The notes under the pieces were generated by a model. That model did no database searches, was not told the DNA's origin, and was given only the letters and a program-made list of their open reading frames with translations. The position numbers were made by a program, and so were the translations under genes. This document shows positions 1-12,837 of a stretch of DNA of 64,000 bases, piece by piece (the stretch's first letter is position 1; each line of letters begins with the position of its first letter). This DNA comes from Struthio camelus (lineage: Eukaryota > Chordata > Aves > Struthioniformes > Struthionidae), in the NCBI RefSeq assembly GCF_040807025.1, contig NC_090942.1:77171987-77235986 (forward strand). Direction: 5' to 3'.

Positions 1-2290
1 GTTATGAAAGATCCCATGGTAACTTTAACTGGATGAGAAATGTTTAATTCCAGCTGACGACTGCACTGCCTATATAGATTCCCTTCTCCCCACTCTGCCA
101 AGTTTCAAAAGCATTCAGCAGTCCTCATTTTCCGCATTTAAACTCTCCAAGTACAGCATTGACACATGCTGCTAATTTTCTGCTATTTCCCACACCAAAG
201 AGAACTGCTTTTCAGCAGCTGCTAATTTCTACTGTAGACAGGTGTCAGAGAAATGTATTAATTGCTTGGGAAGAGATTTAAGAAACTCGAGTGGAGTATC
301 TGACAGAAGTTCAGAAAACTCCTCTGATTGCTAGTCCCAAAGTTTTAATCCTAGGTAGCAAAATTACAAATGTATTTCTTTTGTTCCTATGCTTGCCATA
401 GTAAGTGATAGTACCAAACAACCTCTACATACAGAAATCCTGGCGCTGATCTGAATTAGGGCTGGTAAGAAAAACACATGAATGGCCTTTCTGGCACAAT
501 CTACTAGAGTGTTTTCTGCCCTTTTCACCCAAGCTGTCCCTACACCAGATTCTGTTGATAAAACTACCTGGATTTGGAGAGCTCCGCTCTCCCCAGAAAT
601 CCTCCATTTGGCCCTAAGGTCTTTCACCAGCAGAGTGAAACATTGCCTTGGCAGAAGAAAATTTTAATTGCTAAGTCTAGAGTTTTAATCCCAGCTACTA
701 AAACTCAAGATATACTTTAATTTGATCTATAACCATAATAAAAGCCACTTCCTATGAAGCTAAGCTGCACAGAAGTGGCTGCTATTACACCGAGAAGCTG
801 AAAAATACCCACAGTATTATAAGAGACTCAGAGCCATCAGATGTGCTCTCCGGCATTTATTATCTGATTTGATGTGTTAATGGCTGCTTATTCTCATTAG
901 TTGTTCTCTGGATTTACACAAGCTGTTTTTCTGCACTTAAGCTGTGCAGCCTACTGTGTAAAGGTAATTAGCATGGGGTCTATGGATTAACTGGAGAATC
1001 AGATGTCAGATGTGTTTCCATGCTCTAACAGTGGCCTGAAGGAAATGATGCTTCTGCAGTGCAGTTAACTATGCAGTGTCTAGAGGCTGTGGCTGAGATG
1101 AAGGCACTGATGTACCAAAAGGGACATAGTTGCTGCCCTTATGAACTTACACCAGGAAAAGACAAGAAAGGCTAGGTGGAGGTGAAGCAGAGTCACAGAG
1201 ATTCAGTTATTTGCTAAATGAGAATATGCCAAGGTGTTCAAGTGGTAGATAGGGCTCTGCAAACATGCTGCGATTGGGATGTGACTGCAAGAAAGACAGT
1301 ACTTCACCTTATTCTGAAACCACCTGAGAACAAAAAGCCTTTTGTTTTGTTCCTTTGTAGCTAAAACGGATGAAGGATGGAAGCTGGAAACTAAGAACAC
1401 TGGCCACATCTAGGTCTGATGCGGAAAAGAGGTTCTCTCTGCAGCTGGAACAAAGAGCTAACAGAGCTCAGCTCTCCAGGCATAAAATCCAAGCACGAAA
1501 CCTTTCTGTTGCCACAAAATATTCCAAAAGGTAGAGCCAGGTGCTAGAATGAAACTGGAAAGAGACAGCATGAAGAGCTTGTTGCCCAACAGGATAAAAC
1601 TGTGTGGGTGCTGCTGAAGGATGAAGCAAGGCTGATAACAGAGGCCTGCACAGCATGGCTAAAACCCAAATAAGGCAAGACAAGGTGAAAAATAATACAT
1701 GCACAGAGCAAAAAACATGCATTTTCAGGTAAGAAGGATTCTTTATATGAGGAAAAGCATAAAGAAAGTGTTGGAGAAGAGGAACTAGTGGCTCAGCCTA
1801 GGATCATAAAAAGAGCCTTTGTGTACCAGGAAGAAAAGAAAGCACACAGTGCCAGAGGGATTTAGGCACATCTAGATCACTCTGCAAAGCCTAGTTCAAC
1901 CCAGATAGATTTGCATCTAAACTGAAATACACCACAGAAGCCATAGGGGCTCACCATATTCAACGTGCAGGACACAGGCAAAAGAAGGATGTCTTTTTGT
2001 TGATGTAAGTAGCTGCGTCCACAATACCATTGGCTCGTTCAGTGAAGAAGGTAATCAATTGAACACAAAGCTGCAGACACAGTGGTAAGAATACAGAAAG
2101 CCACTCACCTATCAACTCTGGCATCGGTATTGCCTCATACCTGCTCTGACTGTAATAACATTATTCCAAGGCCACTGCTAGTGCACTAAACTTTTACAGT
2201 AGGGTCTTATGACTCTGTAGTATCCTGCTACTGTTATCAATTCACAAGTACACGACCTTCAACAGCTAAAAGTGTACCTACAACCAGGTC
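1..2290. other. Intergenic or intronic DNA, no gene recognised
   Basis: AT-leaning single-copy-looking sequence with stop codons in all frames at normal density. Open frames are short, and their translations are rich in Leu, Ser, Cys and Phe, as expected of random non-coding DNA. The part at about 830-1015 has several homeodomain-like TAAT/ATTA cores and is discussed as a possible conserved non-coding element. No promoter, RNA gene or recognisable transposon is seen. Confidence 0.6.
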
Positions 2291-2400
2291 CTGGTCCTAA
2301 AATCATAGAAGTTCTAAAGGAGATCCGTAGGGCATCTATGGTGTGGATGTGACCCCCTGCTCCGAACCTGCATAAAGCTAAATAAAGACTGAATTACTTC
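2284..2400 (-). mobile_element. Possible very old CR1/L3-type LINE 3' fragment
   Basis: The stretch beginning AATCATAGAAG, with a GGAGATCC-like step, a GGGCATCTA step and then ACCCCCTGCTCC, follows the order of words in the reverse complement of vertebrate CR1/L3 3' ends (cataga, gggacct, gtcatctagt, cccctgct). Divergence is high and there is no reading frame. This rests on word order only and could be chance. Confidence 0.28.
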
Positions 2401-4464
2401 TATCAGTTGATTATGGCAGCCAGTTAAGGCCTACCATCTAAACAAACCATCACTGTGCAAACCTGCCATAACGACTGCCCATCAATCAATAAATATTTGT
2501 GCTCTCATCATATACCAGTAATCCACTGAAGAGGATACTGCGTCCTTTAAAGGAGCCTTTTAAAGACAGAAGCCACTGTATTCAGAGAAGTAGATTGTTT
2601 TGTCTATTAAAAAAATGTACATGATCTTTTAGGGTAGCAGGCCAGGAACTCCAGGAACTGGTCAGAGGCAAGGAGCAAGGACATTCATCAGAGAGCCCAG
2701 GCTAAAGCACGTGAAAGATCTGACCTGTGATGATGGTCTTGAAGCTGTGCAGAATACACCAGCTGCCAGCAGCGAATTCGGTGTGGCCATAGCTAGCCGA
2801 GAGGTAATATGGGCCCCTCCTGACAACAGCTGGTTATGCATTCACTTGGAATAGATCACAGAACAATTTCTGTTCTCAACACAGGGCATGAGGAGAACCT
2901 GGGAGAAAGAATTTGGAGGGAGGAATCTGAACTTTCTCCTGCAGCTGGGCTCTACCCTACAAGGGCATTAGCCGCAGGAAAGACAGAGAGAGAAACCAAC
3001 TGAGTTACACTACATTGGGCATGCTGATGGTGATGAGGAGAGGTAAATCCTAGTCAGTCTGGGACAGAGGGAATTACAGCAGAGGGCAACCGTAGTGATT
3101 AGGGAACAATGTTAAACAACATAGCTGCAGACTGATCCTAAAGCAATACCACTGTTCTAGGGTAAATATTAACTCTCTGGGCTCATACTTGAGTGAACAC
3201 TCACTGATGGCCTGGAGAGCCATGTTACGTTCAGATTCTTATAAACTCAGGCAAGCAGCCCAAGCCTTTGAGGAATAATCATGAGCACAATGGGAAAACA
3301 GCAATCTTGTCTGCTCATTCCCATGAAACCGCCTGTGGATAGACACAGAACTCAGCAGTGGGTCCTCAGAGACTATTTCACATCAGTAACTGGAAAATGT
3401 CAACCACAAGCAGCTGCGACAGCGTTTTAGGCAAACCAAGTGGTAAATTTATGACATAGAGTGACATAAATTCAGTCAGCCTCAAAACAGCTTGATTGGG
3501 GGCAAAAGAACAGTGAGCTGCACACTGCTGCCAGCTGCACCATTGTGTGTGACAGCTGGAGGTCCGGGGCTTTGCCAAGCTGTCAGCCATATGGCAAATG
3601 AGGTAGGGGACCATTAATCTACGTCCCCACAATGAGCTTCTTCAAATAATGTGAGCATGAGGCCATGTTAGCACACCATAGATTTTGCTTCACTTCTCTG
3701 TATGAAAGAAGTCTGCACGTCCCATGTCTGTGCTATTATGAAGGTACGCTTGCCGCTAAGGCAAGTAGGAAAATAGTTCACTGTGCCATTGACCTAACTG
3801 TGCAGGTGAGTCATCTGGCATCATTTAAGATAGCAGGGTCCTGCTTGCTGTGCTTGTCTGAGTCACTCTGCCATAGCTGGTTACAGCCCACAGCTCTTGT
3901 TTTCCAGATACGGTATTTTCTCTGAAGTCTTAGGAGGGTTGGTTATCAGAGCTAAAATAGATCTAATGTTCAAATTAGATTCCGTTCTAGGGTTCAAGGA
4001 GGATTTGAATTTGACACTGAAGCCCCTTTTACCCCCTCAATGGTAGGAAGTTGATGTGATTGCCCTCTTGGATTTTTCCTTTCTGGAGCTAAAGCTAAAC
4101 AGCAAGCCTTGGTCTTTCCCCAGAGCAAGTTACAGAAATGGGCTGGGATGCAGCATTTCAAATTCCAGACACTGTAATAAAATGTGGAAATTGGATGAAA
4201 TTATTTACTACATTTATTATACTACATTATTTACTGGTACTGCAGTTTGAAAATCACAGCAGTAATTTTCAAATTACCTTTGCTCAGCATTCACTATCTT
4301 TTATGAGTACTGAAATGCTTCCTGTTTCCAAGTAGAGAGGATTTCTAAGACTAGTCCTATGCCTGTAAATTGAAACAATTTGCAAATCATTATAGAGGCC
4401 CAACAAAACTAAAAGGCTGATTTTCAAGGGCACAAATGGCAGTGAGGCATTACTTCTTTACAAG
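2401..4464. other. Non-coding stretch, nothing recognised
   Basis: No gene, RNA or clear repeat is visible. The open frames at 3378-3632 (minus) and 3665-3925 (plus) are under 90 codons, have no family motif and no convincing splice or promoter context. Confidence 0.5.
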
Positions 4465-4560
4465 CAACAGGACTTTCAACTGATGACTTGTCCAAGACCA
4501 CACAGGAAGTCTCTTGTGAAACACCGCATTAAATTCACAGTCCCTAAATCCCAGCTAGTG
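4465..4560 (-). mobile_element. MIR/CORE-type SINE relic
   Basis: The segment contains ACTTGTCCAAGACCACACAG followed by a GGAAGTCT step, then a degraded 'attgaaccc'-type step and a CTAAATCCCAGCTAGTG tail. This is the order of the reverse complement of MIR and related tRNA-derived SINEs (acttgcccaaggtcacacag). The element is therefore in minus orientation and strongly diverged. It has no coding role. Confidence 0.5.
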
Positions 4561-7500
4561 GGGGGGAAAAGAACAACCAAAGAGCGACTAAACCAACTTT
4601 CTTCCCCTAGAGTTTACTTGCTCCTCATATACAGAGATTGGCTCTAACACTGTATCCAAAAAGCACAAACATCCCAGAACCCAGTATAGCTGAGATGATA
4701 ATCTGTATCCTGGGACATCAACTCAGTATTAATTTGGTTAGTTCCAATTGTTGACTAGGATACATGGTAAGCCAGGACATCAGATACGTGCTAAGAGCAG
4801 TTGGAAGATCAGAAATATGATCCTGGGAGCCAGTATCTTGGCACACTACATATCCAGGTAGGTAGTACAGTAAAGCTGACTATAAACAGGAATCTACCCT
4901 CTCCTATTAAATCAATCATTAACGAATTAACCAGAAAAACAGGATAAGATAGGTCCAAGTGCTTCCGAACAGATTCAGTCAGGCAAGCCATCCCAAGTCT
5001 CACAACTTCTAAGAGATCTTCAGTGAGGACAATTTCACTGAAGCTGTCCTCCAGCAAAAGGAACTGATTCAATATGAGGGGACACTGGGGTATAATTATT
5101 ACATTACGGTCATCTTTCAGCTGTGCTTTTCTGCTGCCTGTACCCTAGGATAAGGGCAGACATGGATTACTTAACTGATGATGCACATAGTGTATATTTT
5201 TATCCCAGAGCCATGTATAAACAAAAGTACATTTCTAAGCTTATTATGCATAATGCAATAACAATAAAAAAGCAAACTCAAAACAATGAATCACTTCCTT
5301 GAAAGGTTTTTGTTTAATTACATGCATGGTCATGCCAAGTGATGCTGTTGTGAGCATACTGACACATCTTTCAGCTTACTTTTCTCACTGATTAAAAACG
5401 TCTGTGAGATACTCATTCACATTAGAAATTTAATGTGTTGTCTCATTCTTGTATTTTTGCTCACTAAGGATGTTGTGCAAGATAGCAGGTAGCAATCAGA
5501 TATTAACTGTGCTCCACACTGCAATATATCTGGCACAGATGAGCAGACCAGAAAAAGCCCATAGCAAAATGCAGTCCTGTTCATGAGCTCTTTGAAGTGT
5601 CCTTTGAACACACGATGACTAAGTGACTGGCCATTTTACACACATCTCTCACTTGCAACCCTGGCCTGTTGTCATACCAGGATGAGTTTTATCTCATCTA
5701 ATTTAGCTGTCTAAAACTTAAGTGTCTAGGCTACCTCTGTAGGCTGCCTTTTAAGTCAATGGGGGAGAGCGAGACAGACCACGTGCCTATCTTAAGAATG
5801 GTCGACGCCAGGCAAGATGAAACCCTCCAGTGCTTTTGTAGTCATGCAGGCTGGCAAGAACTGCACATGCATCAGAAGAAGAGCACAACAATACATCTCT
5901 GGAGAGACACTGCTTCATCAGTGCTGGAAAATGCTTAGCATTTACAGATCTATTTGAAGTGCAAGAGCCAGATCCTCAGCTCATATGTATTTGCATCCAC
6001 TGAGAATCAGAGCCACAGAACCTTGCATATATGGAGTTCTCCTAAGCATTAAGTAACTAATATAGGCGGTGTGTCATCATAAAATATAAGCTAGTACATT
6101 ACCATCCTAATTCTCACTGCAAAGTCAAATTTGCCCAATGTCATCCCTACAGCATGAAATGTATCAGTCTGCAGCATCCACTAGCTGCTGTCTTCTCATC
6201 AGAAACCTCACTTGACACTTATTTGGTGATTACATGCAACTGTTAATAACTGTTAATGTAACTCTGCCCTTCCTTCCTGTGATGTGAAAGCACTGATGCT
6301 TTCAGTGACACAGTCCAGCTCAGTCTAGTAAAGTCTGAAATTACCTATTTATTTCATATTCACTGTCTGTTGTTTCTGGAGCTAGTGTGCTTCACAGGAG
6401 GTTTACTGCTCAGCCACACCACCTTCTGCAGTATTACAATGCAAGCTTTTGCTCACAGCACAGAATAGATGTTTGTATTTCACAATTTCCATTTATTTGA
6501 CAAACTCACAGTAAGGGATTCTGCTCTACTGTAACCACAGATTGTCTTCTTTACAGGCAGGGTAAAACTAATAATCAGTCTAGTGAGACAATTAGGCAAA
6601 CAGCACTAATTATCAAGAGTGTAAACAAAATAAATCTACCTCAGCATTCACAAGGCTGAACAGCTGACCCTTCCACCATAGCAAACCTTCACCTTTTCTT
6701 ATCTGCTTTTTTGTGTTGCTGCTCAAATCATGAGGTTGAAATAGCCCACAAGGTGCTCCTATTCCAGTCATCCCACTACTGTGAGAGCTGATCACATTTT
6801 CAGGCAGCGCATGGGGAGATCCTGACTGGTGGTCTGCAGCGCTCTGCAGGAATGTGTCAGTGTCAATGAAATCCTGATGGAGCACAGGCTGGTTTCTGAG
6901 GGAAACATGCCTGCCAGGCTGATTTACATTGGAAGCCAGCCTGTTCCCTGTTAGCTTGTCTGCTTGGCACTTTTGCAGCTGTCCTGGCAGGCAGCTCGGG
7001 AGCTCAGCTTTCCTGAGCTCCCAGGTCCTCAATAGCCTGCCTTTGATAATAGAGACATCTGAAGCCAAGACCACATGGCAAAGAAGAGGTTGTTCCACTT
7101 CTCACTGAACATCTGTCAGCAGCTACTCTCTTTACATCTCAGTGGTATTTTGATTGCCTGCCATTTCTTATATTTCAGGTGATTTTTCACCTCTTTAACA
7201 CCTGGAGGGTCTGTATCTGTTGCTTGAGGCATATTGTGTCGTCAAGGACAGTGCTGGTTTCACTGCTGTCAACAGAATTCAAGACATCTTCAAGAAACAG
7301 GAGCATGCTATCCCCAGCCTCAGTTTTGTTTGAAAGTCTTCCCTTCCTCTTGAGATAGATTGAAGATTTCTTACCTGTGCACAGCTCTTCTCATTAATCA
7401 CATGCATTGGAAATGAGCCATATAAAACAAGTGGACAACCGGACAGGTACAGAAAGCCAGGATGATGTGACAAATAGCAGCAACAATTGCTGTATCAGCA

Positions 7501-8980
7501 ATAGGTTAGGAAGGCCAGGGGAAGAGCATGAAGAAAACCTTGATGTGTAGTACAGATGAGGAGGTATTGGCATGTTTTAATTATGCACTGCACACATTGA
7601 GCTTCCATTTTGGGCTGGGATGCTTCTGGTCCCTGACAAACAGAGACTGTCAAGAGCTCAGGCCCCTATAGCTGGGACCCAGCTTTCAAAAGTCCATCAT
7701 CCAGCAGTGCTTCTCATAATACTTACTGCCAGATTTTCAGCTAATCAGCACTTTTTATATGTTGAGATCATTGGAATACCGAATCTCAGTGTGGAATACT
7801 GACTCATCTTGAAAATTCAGCTGTGTGGAAGACCCGTGTGTTACGGAAGACCCATAACACTCCCATAACACTAGTTAGCTTAGTGAACATGCATCCTCCC
7901 ATTAACCATGGCATCACAAACCTTTTTGACAGAGATTCTCCAGAGACTACACATTTTTATAAAGATCAGAAGGGCCCATGAGATCCATATAATCTTTTGT
8001 TTTTTCCCAATTTGGAAACTGTTGTTAAGAAGCAGCCTTCATGCAGTCCAGAAGTACTACGTTTGGATGGCTGATCAGCCTTTTCAAGCTTTACCTACTA
8101 AGCCAATGCAGGCTCTCCCACTTCTCTGAAGGGTCTCTTCTGTCTGCTTGAATTTTGTTTCTCAGGAACCTCTAAGTCTAAAAAGTGCAGGCTTCAAACA
8201 AATCTGTTTTTCTTCTGGATATATCTCACTGTGAAGCCCCAGGGAAAGATCACATGCAGCAGGTTCACACTGGTCCACATGGCATTTGCCAATCTGCTGG
8301 AATCAGAATTGAAACTAGTGCCCACCCATGAAACAACCTCCCATTAAATGCTTTTTGAACTATAAATGAACTTTGAATAGAGTTACTCAATAAGAGCAAA
8401 GCTTTATCAAGGGTACTTACATGGGCCAGGGCTACTTGTTTCTGCATGGGTAAACTCCTGAGACTCCTGTATTTACCTGTTACAGTAAAGAAAAATAGGA
8501 GTGGTCAAGCTGTACATTAGCTCCAAGGTATCTGCAAGACAAAACTGGTTCTAGCTTGTTCAGTTCTGATTCTGGAAAAGCAATCAAATGGAATTCTAAA
8601 CCATCCACAAGATGATGAAAGATGTGCTTTACCTGCCTTCAATAAATATTTGATCACCAAAAATCAGTCACATACGAAAATCTGGACTCTAGGTTCCAAA
8701 TCTTAGCATGCCTGCTCTTCGTTCTGCTACTCTTCCTTTACCTGACAATTCCTCACTCCACTGTTTTTTCATGAAGGGTACAAATAGGAGCAACATCAAC
8801 AAGGGAAGCAGAGAGAGGTTCAGACCAAATTACATACAAGCCTGGCATTAGGGGACTTATTTTCATAGCCTCAGTGCAAGCCAGTAAACATAGGTTTTCA
8901 GAGTAAGTATTCTAGACAATTATCTTAACATTTAGCTGAAATAAGGTGCAGTTTCTCTTTGTTTCTGGACTTTTTTTCTT
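4561..8980. other. Non-coding stretch, no gene recognised
   Basis: The longest open frame is 161 codons on the minus strand (6613-7098). It matches no family I know and has no initiation or splice context that stands out. A small nest of short direct repeats lies at 7827-7871. No RNA gene or recognisable transposon is seen. Confidence 0.5.
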
Positions 8981-8984
8981 AACA

Positions 8985-9150
8985 TGGCAGTGGCTCACTT
9001 GGATTAAGCATCAGACTCAAAGAATGAGTTCATGTGGAAAGAGAAGCACAAAGAGAATCACCTACTCCTAGTTCTGAGGTAGCTCTTCACTGACTTTGAG
9101 GGTTAACCTTGGGCCTTCTCCTCAGCTTTTCTTTCTGCCTGGTTTAGGGG
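8985..9150 (+). mobile_element. Possible tRNA-derived SINE relic (MIR-like)
   Basis: A head resembling a degraded tRNA A-box region (AGTGGCTCACTTGGATTAAGC) is followed about 100 bp later by CACTGACTTTGAGGGTTAACC, a CTTGGGCC step and a CTCCTCAGCTTTT step. This recalls the 'gaccttgggcaagtcac ... cctcagtttcc' order of MIR-type SINEs in plus orientation. The match is weak and shows only the order of parts. Confidence 0.33.
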
Positions 9151-9379
9151 CTTGACTGCTCAACTTGCTAGTTTCTCTGAATCTCATTTTGCAGCACCCA
9201 CTACTTTACAAGAACGGTACAGGGCACCTGGTATCTAACTTGGAGCCAACTACACTAGATGACACGGCATCAGAGGGTTACATAGCGCAATGCATAAGCC
9301 CTGTAGATTCCTGTCCCGCAGACTTAATAAGGCTGACGGAAAAAGTTGATCAATCCCAAGTTCATGCCTTCACTTTTTA

Positions 9380-9410
9380 TTACACTAATTTACACTGTAA
9401 ATTAGTGTAA
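9380..9410. repeat. Perfect inverted repeat, 15-bp arms, 1-nt centre
   Basis: TTACACTAATTTACA, then a single C, then TGTAAATTAGTGTAA: both arms match at all 15 positions and the symmetry stops immediately outside. It can form a cruciform in DNA or a tight hairpin in RNA. It lies in otherwise unremarkable non-coding DNA and no transposon ends or target-site duplication were seen around it. Confidence 0.9.
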
Positions 9411-12400
9411 ATTCCTTCTTCAGCTTAAATATTTCAGAAACCACAGGGTTTCTGTTGTTGTTATATATCCTTAGTCATGCAGCTTCCAGCCCTCAGCACT
9501 GATGTAGCAGAAAATACAGGGAACTAATAGCTTTTTACTGTGACCTCTGGTTGGAACTGACACTTAATGATGCAATTCCTGTGGTTCAGTTAAAACCCTC
9601 TTCTTGCTGTAAAATTCCACTGTGTTGCATTTGGAGCATTTCACTTTGATACATTAAGAGCTTTGATAGGTGATAGGTGGCAACTGAAATGAGACTAATA
9701 AATCTAAAGCCACTCTATGTGTTCCAGCTTTAAGCTCTTACTCAAAGAGAACCTGCAAAGGGAAAAAACGCTGGGCGCTTTCTTTTCAGTTTCTCTTCTA
9801 ATGTAAAAGCAGATGTGAAATAACTTGACTTTACTTCAGAAATATCAAGTCTTGTTTTCATTTCCTTACTGGAGATTTCTTTTGGAGTACATTCTGCTGT
9901 TTTTGAAGGGGGTTTTAACACTTCTTGGGATGAAGCTAAGGGAAATTTGACTGTAGTTTCTGAACGTTCAAAGGATAAAGAACAGGAGAGATGTAAACTA
10001 TAGTGAAGGGAGAGTGTAGAAGGAAGAGTCATAGGAAAAATTTAAGTAAAGGTAAATGTAAGATGAAAGTAGGATACTTTCTAATAAGTAGGATGGAAAG
10101 CAGAAGTATCACTAAAGGAAAAACAACCAGTATTAGTTATCCAGTCTTCTTTAAAATTACACAATTTGTGGAGCAAAATCCTCAATCAGTAAGGGAATAC
10201 AAAAGAGTACTATGAAGGAAGTCAACAGATGATAGTGCTAAAGTGAGAAATGAAAAATATGTATGAGACCATAGATAAATTACGACTGCCTCAGACCTAT
10301 AATCTCCCTTCCCAGCAACCCTGAAATCTGAGTCCTTTTGTTTTGCAGTCTTATACAGTAACTGCCTTAAACACAGAATATTTGCACAAGTTGGAGAATG
10401 AGAGATAAAACCATTTAAAAACCCTCCTAGTAAACATAGTCCATATTACAAAATGCAGTTGATCAATCATGAAAGGAGCTCAACCAAGCTAAAAAACAGT
10501 GTTTAGCATTTATACAGCACTTTTATTTGCAAATGCTTCACAAATATTACAGAACTCAGGGCATGAAAAATGTTTCCATTGCTTGTTGCCACAAGTTGGA
10601 GGTTATTAGCCTCACAACGAGCTGTGCCAATGCTCCTTATCCATTTCAGTGTAAAGTCAGAGGGGTCAACACAATTACTTTCGCTGAAGTGGATGAGTGA
10701 CACTCATCTATACTCTCATGATCTATTTGTTAGATGTTTTAAGGGTAGTGACTTCCTTTAAAAGGATGGTAACACCCACAAGGGATGAAATGAAGCAGTA
10801 TATGCAAGTGCTCTTTGCAATGCAGATATGCTCCTGAGTTCCCCTCTAAGTGACAAGTAAATATTGTCATTCCTAATGGAAATAGCAATCCTATCTCAAA
10901 ACTTCTTTTGGACTACCATTGTGGCTAGAAAAATTGCCAGCCTGTTCCCTCTCCTATTAAAGCTATTGGCAAGGTGAAATGATGATTTATTGGTGCTGTG
11001 TTTCTGCAGGACAGAATTTTGGCAGTAATAAATCTCTATCCAGACAGAGGATGTAATAATCTGAGCTTTCTACAAAAGACTTACTTTTTTTGGTGATTCT
11101 TAGAAGAGGTCACTCTTTCTAACTGAATGAGGAAATATATAGACTATTTTTCCTTACCATGAATCAATTTGAGAAAGAGGTTAGATTTTTTTAACTGCCT
11201 TGTCCTAGCTGGGATGGTAAATGCATCCCTTTACTTGGTCCAGATGGTCATAAAAAGGTATGGGCAATTTCTCAACTTTTTCCATCTGTGAATTTTTAAG
11301 TACCTTTCTGACTCATGCAAAACATCCACTGGACAAAGACATAAATCAAAAGGCCAGATCTGAATCCACATACTCCACCCTTATGAAGGACTTTGAGGTA
11401 AACTTCATTCTCACTAGTAGTGGGGTTTTGCTAGAGAGATTTTTTGTGGTCAAGTCTGATTCCTTCAAATATACACATATGCACTTATTCCATAATTTTC
11501 TTCTGTGTATGTGCACCTCTGTGACCGATTCTTCTAATTCAGGAGACCTGCCAAAGGGATACCTGCTTAATACTTGGTTGATACAAAGCTTTAGTTTGAA
11601 TGCAGTAATCCTGAAAAGCAGTATCTCGATTTTAACAAAGGTCAGTGTTGCCTGATGTTACTCAATGAATCAGGAGCAGAGTCAGAAGTAGATTCCTCCA
11701 GCCTCAATTTCAAGCTTTCTGCATTAACTGCCTTGCAGCTCTGCCTGGCCAGGAACTAAGGAGTGTCTTGACTGTCTTGTCTTTTTCACATTTCCATCAT
11801 CCCTACTAAGACTGTACTAATAAACGCTCACACTAGCTTCCTCTTCTTCAGTGCTCATTGCTTTGTCATTTCAGAGATAAGCTTGAACAGAAACAACAGA
11901 GCTGAACTCCCTGAACTTTAGGGATAGAGATGTCTGAATTCTGTCTCTGTGCTTGGTGACTCATACTTCTTTGTAGTTTGAGAAGTAAACTGAGCAGATG
12001 GCCTCTGCATCACATTGTCGAGACAACAGCCAAGTTAGCTGAACTATTCTGTTTACATGTAAAAGCCTTGCTGCAAGAAACAAAGTAAAACTATGTAGAT
12101 CATCTAGGAAAATTACCTGTTCGGCAGGGCACTGCATTTTGCTATTAGGAAAAAATGATGTAGAGAGAAGAATACACGTTTCATTTCATCTCCTTCCCCT
12201 TCCTCTGCTGCCTATGTCTAGCTGACCCAGCTGAGTGAATTACATGAACACATTGTTGAAAGTCAGGCATCAATACAATACTCTGTGATGGATTACAGTA
12301 GGAAGTTCATAGTTCAACAAAATGATCCCTATTTCCCTGTGCAAATCAACTTTACTGGAGTCTTGCATTTCTTGCTTGCTGATTTTTATAAAATCATATG

Positions 12401-12834
12401 AAATGACAGTGACAGGATTAGCTGAAAAGCAGTGTCTACCCTTTGCACCCCCCAAAATACATGTAGGATGCTTCCTTCCAGAGATCAGGTCACCTTTTGC
12501 TCGACTGAACAACAATGGCAGTTCCTAAGTCTTGGCAAATCTCCTTCAGCTTGACCAAAATTTAACTATTTGTGCCCATTTAGAGACCACTCAAAATGTT
12601 AAATAGTCCTTCAAGGACGCTTGATCCAAATGCAGTGGGAAGAATTTATATACAATTTTTCATGACAACTTTCTTCTTGTTGTGGGTCAACATGAGAACA
12701 CTTCTGGGAACTTCAGCAGTGATTAACTTTACGCTTTTTTTCTATGATTAATGTGGTAAGGGGTCATGGAGATGGAAAGGAGTGAGTTTCATTGAGCGCA
12801 TACAGACTAACACATAGACTAACTAACATATAGA
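9411..12834. other. Non-coding stretch with one candidate exon and a faint SINE trace
   Basis: No recognised gene. The minus-strand segment 9742-9959 is a possible exon and is described as a finding. At about 10,500-10,565 the words ATTTATACAGCACTTTTATTTG and CTTCACAAATATTACAG-type text recall the 'tatagcactttc...ctttacaaa' part of some MIR-related SINEs, but the match is too weak to call. The rest shows nothing beyond ordinary AT-leaning DNA. Confidence 0.45.
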
Positions 12835-12837
12835 CCG

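Noticed and set aside
6613..7098. 161-codon minus-strand open frame
   Set aside because: No recognised domain, no signal of splice sites or promoter, and residue use close to random translation.
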